DNA from: an uncultured Oscillibacter sp.
GTDB lineage: Bacteria; Bacillota; Clostridia; Oscillospirales; Oscillospiraceae
Reading direction: 5' to 3'
Length of the DNA: 31,878 nucleotides
NCBI RefSeq assembly: GCF_910584465.1
Contig: NZ_CAJUBK010000024.1
Span: forward strand, 1-31,878
The position numbers and the translations under genes are program-made. Below, piece by piece: positions 1 through 7,360 of the stretch. The notes below the pieces were generated by a model that saw only the letters and a list, made by a program, of their open reading frames with translations, was not told where the DNA came from and made no database searches. The first letter of the stretch is position 1. Each line of letters begins with the position of its first letter.

Positions 1-66
1 GGGCAGGTTCTCCCGCCAGCTGGGGCAGCGGAAGTCCGCGAAATAGACCTTGGATGTTTCAGCCAT
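1..66 (-). CDS. N-terminus of a DUF362-like protein (cut by window edge)
   Basis: Only the first 22 codons are present. They read MAETSKVYFADFRCPSWREN and continue off the left edge. The opening, a short charged stretch then KVYFADF, resembles DUF362-domain proteins, which usually carry ferredoxin-like 4Fe-4S motifs further on; none of that is visible here. The start is supported by an AAAGGAGG ribosome binding site about 7 bases before the ATG at 66. It is transcribed away from ddl, from its own promoter at 120-150. The family call rests on a short match and could be wrong. Confidence 0.55.
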   Translation of the reverse strand, partial: MAETSKVYFADFRCPSWRENLP

Positions 67-119
67 GGGATGTCCTCCTTTTTATCAAAGATCTGAAAGG
101 GTATGAAAAGACAGCACAC

Positions 120-150
120 AGTGTATCACATGGAGTGGGGTCCATGTCAA
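120..150 (-). promoter_or_regulatory. MerR-type promoter/operator of the DUF362-like gene
   Basis: On the minus strand there is a consensus -35 TTGACA (145-150) and a -10 TACACT (120-125), separated by 19 bases. A perfect 7-bp inverted repeat, ACATGGA-N6-TCCATGT (128-147), fills the spacer. A long 19-base spacer holding a dyad operator is the hallmark of promoters activated by MerR-family regulators, which untwist the DNA to realign the two boxes. The regulator itself is not in the window. An alternative reading with a 17-base spacer and -10 GATACA is weaker. Confidence 0.65.
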
Positions 151-188
151 GCCTCTTTTCCCGGGGGCGTAAAAAAGCGTTTTAACGG

Positions 189-217
189 TTGTATTTATTT
201 GACGCGTGTGCTAAACT
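189..217 (+). promoter_or_regulatory. Possible promoter of the ddl-murF operon
   Basis: TTGTAT (189-194), 17 bases, TAAACT (212-217) is the best-spaced pair before ddl. A better -10 match, TATAAT at 227-232, lies just downstream but pairs with TTGACG (199-204) only across 22 bases. The AT-rich stretch 183-245 is clearly the promoter region; the exact boxes are uncertain. Confidence 0.35.
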
Positions 218-268
218 ATAGCAGATTATAATAACCTGATAGTATCCTGAGCATGAGAGGAGCTTACG

Positions 269-1321
269 ATGAAGATCGTCGTCTTGGCCGGAGGTCTCTC
301 CACAGAGCGGGCAGTGTCCCTGGTGACAGGGAACGGCATCTGCCGGGCGCTGCGGGAGCGGGGCCACCGGGCCATTTTAGTGGATCTGTTCCTGGGGCTG
401 GAGGAGGTCCCGGAGGACCTGGAGGCCCTGTTCGACGCGGCGGACGGCCTGTGCCCCGACGCGAGGATCGACCCCGTGGCCCCGGACCTGGAGGCCGTCC
501 GGCGGAGCCGGAAGGACCAAAGCCCCCGGGTCTTCGGCCCCAACGTTTTGGAGCTGTGCCAGCTGGCGGACCTCGTCTTCCTGGGCCTCCACGGCCGGGA
601 CGGCGAGGACGGGCGGGTCCAGGCGGCCCTGGAGCTGCTGGGCGTGCCCTATACCGGGTCCGGCTACCTGGCCTCCGGCATCGCCATGGACAAGGCGGTG
701 AGCAAGCGCATCATGGACGCCTGCGGCATCCCCACGCCGAAGTGGGAGACGCTGTCCTACACCGCCGACGAGATCCCGGAGCTGGCGGAGTCCCTGGCCC
801 TGCCCTGCGTCGTCAAGACCACCACCGGCGGGTCCTCCCTGGGCGTCTACCTGCCGGAGGACCGGGAGGCGCTGGAGGAGGCGCTGCGGGAGGTGCGGTC
901 CTTCGGCGGGGAAGTCATCTGGGAGGAGCGGATCTTCGGCCGGGAGCTGACGGTGGCCGTGCTGGGGGAGCGGGCCCTGCCCGCGGTGGAGACCGTCCCC
1001 GCCGGGAAGGACTTCGATTACGCCGCCAAGTACCAGAGGGGCGGCGCGGCGGAGACCTGCCCCGCCCGCCTGAGCAGGGCGGAGGCCGAAGCCGCCGGAG
1101 AGCTGGCCCTGCGGGCCCACCGGGCCCTGGGCCTGGCGGTCTACTCCCGGACGGACATGATCTTGGATGGGGACGGGAAGCTCTGGTGCCTGGAGATCAA
1201 CTCCCTGCCGGGCATGACCCCCACCAGCTTCGTGCCCCAGGAGGCCGCCGCCGTGGGCATGAGCTACGGCGAGCTGTGCGAGGAGATCGTGCGGCTGTCC
1301 TATGACATCGAGCGGCGCTGA
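269..1321 (+). CDS. ddl: D-alanine--D-alanine ligase
   Basis: ATP-grasp enzyme that joins two D-alanines to make the terminal dipeptide of the peptidoglycan precursor in the cytoplasm. The 350-residue length is normal for Ddl. Visible family motifs are the N-terminal LAGGLSTERAVS glycine-rich segment, LHGRDGEDG near residue 110, the DYAAKY omega-loop segment near 250 typical of D-Ala-D-Ala ligases, and the C-terminal metal and phosphate site EINSLPGMTPTS near 310. The start at 269 has AGAGGAG (256-262) at good spacing. It heads a run with murF, the next enzyme of the pathway, 78 bases downstream. A second, divergent ligase of the VanG type lies at 28683-29681, so this one is the housekeeping copy. 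Confidence 0.95.
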   Translation: MKIVVLAGGLSTERAVSLVTGNGICRALRERGHRAILVDLFLGLEEVPEDLEALFDAADGLCPDARIDPVAPDLEAVRRSRKDQSPRVFGPNVLELCQLADLVFLGLHGRDGEDGRVQAALELLGVPYTGSGYLASGIAMDKAVSKRIMDACGIPTPKWETLSYTADEIPELAESLALPCVVKTTTGGSSLGVYLPEDREALEEALREVRSFGGEVIWEERIFGRELTVAVLGERALPAVETVPAGKDFDYAAKYQRGGAAETCPARLSRAEAEAAGELALRAHRALGLAVYSRTDMILDGDGKLWCLEINSLPGMTPTSFVPQEAAAVGMSYGELCEEIVRLSYDIERR

Positions 1322-1399
1322 GCATCCCGGCCGGACGATACATATCGACGGATCGAAATGAAGGAAGCGCGCCTTTGGAGGCGTGAGGAGGAAGATGGA

Positions 1400-2773
1400 A
1401 TGGAGCCCATGACTGTTGGCCAGATCGTCACCGCCGTGGACGGCGTATGGCTGGACCCGAGCGGACAGACCGCCGCCGTCACCGCGGTCTGCACCGACAG
1501 CCGCGCTCTGGAGCCCGGCTGTCTGTTCCTGCCCTGGGTGGGGGAGCGGTTCGACGGGCATGATTTTATCGACGCGGCCCTGGAGGCCGGCGCGGCGGGG
1601 TGCCTCTGCGCCCGCGTGCCGGAGGTGCGCCGGGAGGACAAATTCTACATCCAGGTGAAGGACACCCGCCTGGCCCTCCGGGACCTGGCCTCGGCTTACC
1701 GGGACCGGTTCCATATCCCGGTGATCCAGATCACCGGCAGCGTGGGGAAGACCACCACCAAGGAGATGATCGCCGCCGTCCTGGGGGCGCGGTTCAAGGT
1801 CTGGAAGACCCCGGAGAACTACAACAACGACATCGGCGTCCCCCTGACGCTGCTGGGCCTGCGCCATGAGCATGAGGCGGCGGTGATCGAGACGGGGATG
1901 AACCACTTCGGCGAGATCGAGTACCTCACCGACATGGTGAAGCCGGACATCGCCGTGATCTCCAACATCGGCGACGCCCACATCGAGTACCTGGGGAGCC
2001 GCCAGGGCATCCTGAAGGCCAAGTGCGAGATCTTCACGCACCTGAAAAAGGACGGCCTGGCGGTCCTGAACGGCGACGACGCGCTGCTGGACACGGTGTC
2101 GGGGCCCTTCCGGACGGTCCGCTGCGGCAAGTCCCGGCACTGCCAGGCCCGGATCTGCGAGATCTCCGACCACGGCGTGGAGGGCATCCGCTGCACCATC
2201 GTGACGGAGGAGGGGCGCTACGCCCTGAACATCCCCGCCCCGGGGGAGCATATGGCCTACGCCGCGGCCATCGCCGCGGCGGTGGGAGAGGCCCTGGGCC
2301 TGAGCGGGGAGGAGATCGCCCGGGGCGCGGCCTCTTACGTCCCGGCGGGGAGCCGGATGCGGGTGCTCCGCCTGCCAGGGAGGCGGATGATCCTGGACGA
2401 CTGCTACAACGCCAACCCCCAGTCCGTGGCGGCGGCGCTGGAGGTCCTGGCCCGGACGGAGTGCGACAAGAAGGTCGCCGTCCTGGGGGACATGGGGGAG
2501 CTGGGGGACCTGAAGAACCGGGCCCATTACAACATGGGGGCCCTGGCGGCGATGCTGGGCATCGACCTGGTCTTCGCCATCGGCGACGGGGAGCGGGCCG
2601 GGCGGATCGCCGACGGCGTGGCGCAGAGCGGCGGCTCCGTGCTGTACTTCCCCACCAAGGAGGAGGCCCTGCCGGAGCTGCGGCGCCAGCTGGGGCCGGG
2701 GACCGTCATGCTGGTGAAGGCGTCCCACGCCATGGCGTTCGGCGAGCTGGTCCGGCGGCTGCAGACAGAGTGA
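1400..2773 (+). CDS. murF: UDP-N-acetylmuramoyl-tripeptide--D-alanyl-D-alanine ligase
   Basis: MurF attaches the D-Ala-D-Ala dipeptide made by Ddl to the UDP-MurNAc-tripeptide, the last cytoplasmic step of precursor synthesis. The 457-residue protein shows the Mur-ligase order: N-terminal UDP-substrate domain, ATP-binding loop ITGSVGKTTTKEM near residue 113, NYNNDIGVPLTLL just after it, and DDCYNANPQS in the C-terminal part, all typical of MurF. The frame is open from 1358, but the ATG at 1400 is preferred because GAGGAGG (1385-1391) sits 8 bases before it. It probably shares a transcript with ddl. Enzymes of this type can also accept D-Ala-D-Ser, so it may serve the VanG pathway of the same strain (inference). 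Confidence 0.95.
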   Translation: MEPMTVGQIVTAVDGVWLDPSGQTAAVTAVCTDSRALEPGCLFLPWVGERFDGHDFIDAALEAGAAGCLCARVPEVRREDKFYIQVKDTRLALRDLASAYRDRFHIPVIQITGSVGKTTTKEMIAAVLGARFKVWKTPENYNNDIGVPLTLLGLRHEHEAAVIETGMNHFGEIEYLTDMVKPDIAVISNIGDAHIEYLGSRQGILKAKCEIFTHLKKDGLAVLNGDDALLDTVSGPFRTVRCGKSRHCQARICEISDHGVEGIRCTIVTEEGRYALNIPAPGEHMAYAAAIAAAVGEALGLSGEEIARGAASYVPAGSRMRVLRLPGRRMILDDCYNANPQSVAAALEVLARTECDKKVAVLGDMGELGDLKNRAHYNMGALAAMLGIDLVFAIGDGERAGRIADGVAQSGGSVLYFPTKEEALPELRRQLGPGTVMLVKASHAMAFGELVRRLQTE

Positions 2774-2798
2774 GACGGAGAGTGGATAATAAGATACT

Positions 2799-4697
2799 AT
2801 GATCGAGATACAGATCGATTCCCTGGTCAAGTCCTTCGAGGTGGGGCATAATGTCCTGGACGGCCTGACCTTCCAGATCGACCAGGGGGAACGAGTGGGC
2901 CTGCTGGGCCGGAACGGCGCGGGGAAGACCACCTTGTTCCGCATATTGACCCATGAGCTGGAGGCCGACGAGGGCCGGGCGTCCGTCGCCCAGGGGCGGC
3001 GGCTGGGCCTGATCTCCCAGATCCCCGTCTACCCGGCGGGCCATACCGTGGAGGACGTGCTCCGCTCCGCCTTCCGGCGCCTGGAGGGCCTGGCGAAGGA
3101 GATGGAGGCCCTGGCGGGCCGCATGGCGGCGGGGGAGACGGACCCGGCGCTGCTGCGGCGCTACGGGTCCCTCAGCGAGCGCTTCGAGGTCTTCGGCGGC
3201 TATGATACCGACGTGGCGGTGAACAAGATCGCCAACGGCCTGTCCATCTCCCCGGAGATGCGCCGCCAGCTCTTCGACAGCCTCTCCGGCGGCGAGAAGA
3301 CCCGGGTGAACCTGGGCCGCCTGATCTTGGAGGACACGGACATCCTGCTGCTGGACGAGCCCACGAACCACCTGGACCTCCACGCCACGGAGTGGCTGGA
3401 GGAGTATATCCGGGGCTTCCGGGGCACCGTCGTCGCGATCTCCCACGACCGCTATTTCCTGGACCGGGTGGTCACGCGGGTCATCGAGATCGAGGAGGGC
3501 AGGGCGGAGTTCTACAGCGGCAATTACAGCTTTTACGCCGTGGAGAAGGAGCGCCGCTATCAGGAGCGGCTGAAGCGGTACGAAAAGGAACAGGCCAAGA
3601 TCCAGCAGCTGGAGAAGGCGGCGGAGCAGCTGCGGGTCTGGGCCTTCATGGGCATGGACAAGACCTACCGCCGGGCCGTGAACATCGAGCGGCGGATCGA
3701 GCGGATGCGCACCACCGCCAAGCCCACCCGGCGGCAGAAGATGGACGCCCGCTTCTCCACGGCCGAGTTCCACGGGGACGAGGTGCTGGGCATCCGGAAC
3801 GTGGCGAAGTCCTATGGGGACAAGCATCTGTTCGACGGCATCACCCTGAAGGTGGAGGGGGGCGAGCGCATCGCCCTGATCGGCGACAACGGCACGGGGA
3901 AGTCCACCCTCATCAAGATGATCGTGGGGGAGCTGTACCCCGACGAGGGCCGGATCAAGCTGGGGCCCCAGGCGAAGCCCGCCTACCTGCCCCAGATCGT
4001 CCGCTTCGAGCACCCGGACTGGGACCTGGTGGAGGTCATGTGCGCCTCCAAGCGGGGCCTCTCCGCCCAGAGCGCCCGGAACCGCCTGGCGGCCTATGAC
4101 TTCCGGGGGGAGGACGTGTTCAAGCCCGTGTCCGTCCTCTCTGGCGGGGAGCAGAGCCGTCTGCGGCTGTGCATGCTGATGGACGGGGAGATCAACTTCC
4201 TCATCCTGGACGAGCCCACGAACCACCTGGACATCGCGTCCCGGGAGTGGATCGAGGAGGCGGTGGAGTCCTATGACGGGACGCTGCTCTTCGTCAGCCA
4301 CGACCGCTATTTCATCAACCGCTTCGCCACCCGGATCTGGGAGCTGGCGGACGGGACCATCACGGATTATCCCATGGGCTTCGCCGAGTACCGGCAGGTC
4401 AAGGCCCAGGAGGAGGCGGCGAAGACCGAGCCGCCCAAGCCCGCCAAAGAGAAGGCCGAGCGCCCTGCCCGAGGGAACCGGGCCCAACAGAACGCCCGGC
4501 GGCAGCTGACCATCTGTGAGCGGGACATCGCCAAGGCGGAGGAGCGGATCGCCGCGTTGGAGGCGGACATGGAAGCCGCCGCCTGCGACTATGAGGAGCT
4601 GACGGGGCTGACAGCGGAGCGGGAGGCCGCTCAGGCGGCGCTGGACGCGCTGTACGAGCGGTGGGAGCAGCTCAGCGAGGAGGCCGGGGAGGCATGA
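2799..4697 (+). CDS. ABC-F family ATPase (ribosome-associated, YdiF/Uup-like)
   Basis: A soluble 632-residue protein with two tandem ABC domains and no membrane segment, the ABC-F plan; members act on ribosomes rather than in transport. Domain 1 has Walker A GRNGAGKTT near residue 38, signature LSGGEKTRV and Walker B LLLDEPTNHLD. Domain 2 has GDNGTGKST near residue 363, LSGGEQSRL and LILDEPTNHLD. The charged linker between them (about 245-315, many Arg, Lys and Glu) is the arm that enters the tRNA exit site. A C-terminal coiled coil (about 540-625, EERIAALEADMEA) follows a Pro/Lys/Ala-rich hinge, as in YdiF and Uup. There is no strong ribosome binding site before 2799. The end overlaps the next gene by ATGA. 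An antibiotic-resistance ABC-F role cannot be excluded but nothing points to it. Confidence 0.9.
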   Translation: MIEIQIDSLVKSFEVGHNVLDGLTFQIDQGERVGLLGRNGAGKTTLFRILTHELEADEGRASVAQGRRLGLISQIPVYPAGHTVEDVLRSAFRRLEGLAKEMEALAGRMAAGETDPALLRRYGSLSERFEVFGGYDTDVAVNKIANGLSISPEMRRQLFDSLSGGEKTRVNLGRLILEDTDILLLDEPTNHLDLHATEWLEEYIRGFRGTVVAISHDRYFLDRVVTRVIEIEEGRAEFYSGNYSFYAVEKERRYQERLKRYEKEQAKIQQLEKAAEQLRVWAFMGMDKTYRRAVNIERRIERMRTTAKPTRRQKMDARFSTAEFHGDEVLGIRNVAKSYGDKHLFDGITLKVEGGERIALIGDNGTGKSTLIKMIVGELYPDEGRIKLGPQAKPAYLPQIVRFEHPDWDLVEVMCASKRGLSAQSARNRLAAYDFRGEDVFKPVSVLSGGEQSRLRLCMLMDGEINFLILDEPTNHLDIASREWIEEAVESYDGTLLFVSHDRYFINRFATRIWELADGTITDYPMGFAEYRQVKAQEEAAKTEPPKPAKEKAERPARGNRAQQNARRQLTICERDIAKAEERIAALEADMEAAACDYEELTGLTAEREAAQAALDALYERWEQLSEEAGEA

Positions 4698-5455
4698 CGG
4701 CGAAGGGGCTTTGCCGGGCCGGGCAGCTGGTCCTGGCCGGGGCGGGGCTGGCCCTGGCGGTGGTGCCCAACGGGATGCGCTTCACGGGCTGTCTTTCCCT
4801 GGGCGCCCTGGCGGTCTGGAGGCTGGGCCTGTTCGTGCACCGCCGGGCGGACAGGTCCCGGGCCTGGAAGCTCTGCCAGCGGGCCTTTTTCGCGGGGCTG
4901 GCCCTGGGCCTGGCCGTCCTGACCGGCATCGAGGCCGCCATCGTCTCCCGGGGGGAGGCGGATGATGCCGCCGTCCCGGTGGACGCGGTGATCGTCCTGG
5001 GGGCCGGGGTCAACGGCGAGGAGCCGTCGGCGGCGCTGTGGAGCCGCATCCGGGCGGCGGAGGACTATCTGGAGGGGCATCCGGACGTGCCGGTGGTCCT
5101 CTCCGGGGGCCAGGGGCCGGGAGAGGCCGTCTCCGAGGCCGAGGCCATGCGCCGGGCGCTGTGGACGGGGGACGAGGCGGAGGACGCCCGGTTCCTCCTG
5201 GAGGACCGGTCCACCAACACGGCCCAGAACTTCCGGTACTCCAAGGCCCTGCTGGAGGAGCACGGCGTAGACACCGGGACGGCGGTCGTCGCCGTGGTGA
5301 CCAACGACTTCCACTGCTTCCGGGCCCGCATGATCGCCCGGCGGCAGGGGCTCGAGACGGTCGGCGTGCCGGCGGAGCTGCCCTGGTGGTGGCTCACCGC
5401 CAACTACTATCTGAGAGAGGCGTTCGCCGTGGTGAAGACGGCCCTCTTCGACTGA
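4694..5455 (+). CDS. YdcF/DUF218-family membrane protein
   Basis: Predicted 253-residue membrane protein. Two hydrophobic segments (about residues 8-26 and 57-77) precede a DUF218 domain. Visible family features are the first strand AVIVLGAGV, VVLSGGQG, the acidic EAEAM, the ED-x-S-T-N-T motif (LEDRSTNTAQNF) and VTNDFHCFRA with its conserved His. DUF218 proteins such as SanA, ElyC and YdcF are linked to cell-envelope integrity but have no settled reaction. The start is taken at 4694, overlapping the ABC-F stop codon as ATGA, because this couples translation; the frame is open from 4661. Its position after ddl and murF fits an envelope role by association only. Confidence 0.8.
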   Translation: MTAKGLCRAGQLVLAGAGLALAVVPNGMRFTGCLSLGALAVWRLGLFVHRRADRSRAWKLCQRAFFAGLALGLAVLTGIEAAIVSRGEADDAAVPVDAVIVLGAGVNGEEPSAALWSRIRAAEDYLEGHPDVPVVLSGGQGPGEAVSEAEAMRRALWTGDEAEDARFLLEDRSTNTAQNFRYSKALLEEHGVDTGTAVVAVVTNDFHCFRARMIARRQGLETVGVPAELPWWWLTANYYLREAFAVVKTALFD

Positions 5456-5476
5456 TGCGAAGGAGATGAAAGCCAA

Positions 5477-5974
5477 GTGGCATGGAACAACGTGCTTTGT
5501 GTCTATTACTCCCGGACGGGGAACACGCGCAGGGCCATGGAGGAGATCGCCCAGGCCCTGGGAGCGGAGCTGGCGGAGCTGCAGGACAGCGTGGACCGCA
5601 GCGGCTGGGGCGGCTGGCTCCGGTGCGGCGTGGACGCCATGCGCCGCACGGTGCCGCCGGTGAGATGCACGGCCCGGTTCCCCCTGACGGACTACCGGCT
5701 GGTGATCGTGGGGTCCCCCGTCTGGGCGGGGCGGTGCTCCTCCGTGGTGCGGAGCTTTTTGAAGCACAACGGGAAGGAGATCCGGAACGCCTCGTACGTG
5801 CTGACCCGGGGCTGTGAGGACAAGAACGAGGAGATCTTCGAGCAGATGGACCGCTACACCCCCTGCGGGCACCGGACGGCGGTGTCCCTGCGGAGCGGGT
5901 CCGTGGGCTATGCCTTCTGGCAGGAGGAGTTCCTCCGCCAGACCCAGGAGTTCCTGCAGACCAGCGGGCGGTAG
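5477..5974 (+). CDS. Flavodoxin-like protein
   Basis: A 165-residue protein beginning VLCVYYSRTGNTRRAME, the FMN phosphate-binding loop of flavodoxins (S-x-T-G-N-T), followed by VIVGSPVWAG, the second flavin-contact segment. Length and fold order fit a stand-alone flavodoxin or flavodoxin-like NAD(P)H oxidoreductase of the cytoplasm that carries electrons in anaerobes. The start is a GTG at 5477 with AAGGAG (5460-5465) about 11 bases upstream. The ATG at 5466 lies in another frame. It sits 21 bases after the DUF218 gene, so probably the same operon. Its partner enzyme is not apparent. Confidence 0.85.
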   Translation: MAWNNVLCVYYSRTGNTRRAMEEIAQALGAELAELQDSVDRSGWGGWLRCGVDAMRRTVPPVRCTARFPLTDYRLVIVGSPVWAGRCSSVVRSFLKHNGKEIRNASYVLTRGCEDKNEEIFEQMDRYTPCGHRTAVSLRSGSVGYAFWQEEFLRQTQEFLQTSGR

Positions 5975-6021
5975 CCGTCCCCTCCGCTGCGGGTGAGAGA
6001 TCGTTGTCTAGGAGGGGACCC

Positions 6022-7083
6022 ATGCTGGAAAGACTAAGAGAGCTGATCCTCCGCCGGGAGGACCTGGAGGCCCAGCTGGCGGATCCCGGCGTCTACGGGG
6101 ACGGCGGCCGCCTGCGGGCCCTCCGGCGGGAGCTGAAGGAGCTGACGCCGGTGGCGGAGGCCGCCCAGGCCCTGGAGGCCGCGGAGCGCCGCCGGGAGGA
6201 GGCGGAGGCCCTCCTCCGGGACCCGGAGATGAAGGACCTGGCCCAGGAGGAGCTGTCCGCGGCCAAGGCGGAGGCGGAGCGGCTGGAGGAGGAGCTGAAG
6301 CGCCTGCTTTTGCCGAAGGACCCCAACGACGGCCGGAACGCCATCCTGGAGCTCCGGGGCGGCGTGGGCGGCGAGGAGGGGGCGCTGTTCGCCCATTCCC
6401 TCCTGCGGATGTACGGCATGTACGCCCAGCGCCGGGGCTGGCGGATGGAGACGCTGGAGCTCAGCGAGACGGAGCTGGGGGGCGTGAAGGAGTGCGCCGT
6501 GCTGATCGAGGGGGAGGACGTGTTCTCCCGGCTGAAATTCGAGAGCGGCGTCCACCGGGTCCAGCGGGTGCCGGAGACGGAATCCGGGGGCCGCATCCAC
6601 ACCAGCGCCGCCACAGTGGCGGTGCTCCCGGAGGCGGAGGAGGTGGACGTGGCGATCGACCCCAGGGACCTGCAGATCGACACCTACCGTTCCTCCGGCG
6701 CGGGGGGACAGCACGTGAACAAGACGGAGTCCGCCATCCGCATCACCCACCTGCCCACGGGCCTGGTGGTGGAGTGCCAGGACGAGCGGAGCCAGTATAA
6801 GAACAAGGACAAGGCCATGAAGGTCCTCCGCTCCCGGCTCTACGAGCGGGAACGGGCCAGACAGGCGGAGTCCGCCGCTTCGGAGCGCCGCAGCCAGGTG
6901 GGCAGCGGCGACCGCAGCGAGCGGGTGCGGACGTATAATTTCCCCCAGGGCCGGGTGACGGACCACCGGATCGGCCTGACGCTGTATAAGCTGGACGCCG
7001 TGATGGACGGGGACCTGGACGAGATCGTGGACGCCCTGGTCACGGCGGACACGGCGGCGCGGCTGGAGGGCGGCGGAGGATGA
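6022..7083 (+). CDS. prfA: Peptide chain release factor 1
   Basis: RF1 reads UAA and UAG stop codons and triggers peptide release on the ribosome. The 353-residue length is standard. The Gly-Gly-Gln catalytic motif is at residues 228-230 in RSSGAGGQHVNKTESAIR, preceded by GGRIHTSAATVAVLPE, and RVTDHRIGLTLYKL follows near the end. A frame is open from a TTG at 6004, but AGGAGGGG (6010-6017) lies inside that extension and places the true start at the ATG at 6022. The stop overlaps the next gene by ATGA. RF1 genes often sit next to an HemK/PrmC methylase gene; here none follows. Confidence 0.96.
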   Translation: MLERLRELILRREDLEAQLADPGVYGDGGRLRALRRELKELTPVAEAAQALEAAERRREEAEALLRDPEMKDLAQEELSAAKAEAERLEEELKRLLLPKDPNDGRNAILELRGGVGGEEGALFAHSLLRMYGMYAQRRGWRMETLELSETELGGVKECAVLIEGEDVFSRLKFESGVHRVQRVPETESGGRIHTSAATVAVLPEAEEVDVAIDPRDLQIDTYRSSGAGGQHVNKTESAIRITHLPTGLVVECQDERSQYKNKDKAMKVLRSRLYERERARQAESAASERRSQVGSGDRSERVRTYNFPQGRVTDHRIGLTLYKLDAVMDGDLDEIVDALVTADTAARLEGGGG

Positions 7084-7349
7084 GGCGGCGGCTCGGTCTG
7101 CTGCTGGCGTGGACGCTGGCGGCGGGGATGGCCGGGCTGGAGGCCCTGACGGCCTGGGCCTGGCTTCGGGGGACGCGGTATGTCATGCGCTGCGGCGCGG
7201 AGGATGACCCTTACGCCGCCGAGGACGCGGAGATCGCGGGGATCTGCGCCCTGCTCCTCCTGCCGCTGGTCCTGGCGGCGCTGGCCGCGGCCGTGTATGG
7301 AACGATCTTGTGGTGTAAAGACCGGGCGGGAGCCCGTTCGGAGAGATAG
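7080..7349 (+). CDS. Small two-helix membrane protein, unknown function
   Basis: An 89-residue protein with a hydrophobic N-terminal segment (about residues 4-28, LGLLLAWTLAAGMAGLEALT) and a second one (about 54-77, ICALLLLPLVLAALAAAVYG) separated by a short acidic loop (EDDPYAAEDAE). The C-terminus is basic and probably cytoplasmic. It overlaps prfA by four bases (ATGA), which suggests translational coupling, and it ends 11 bases before the Sua5-CoaE gene. I do not recognise a family. The intact frame, the overlap and the hydrophobic pattern support a real gene. Confidence 0.65.
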   Translation: MRRRLGLLLAWTLAAGMAGLEALTAWAWLRGTRYVMRCGAEDDPYAAEDAEIAGICALLLLPLVLAALAAAVYGTILWCKDRAGARSER

Positions 7350-7360
7350 AGGCGAACGAT

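Noticed and set aside
377..4487. Long minus-strand frames opposite ddl, murF and the ABC-F gene
   Set aside because: No family motifs, no ribosome binding sites, and composition typical of antisense shadows.
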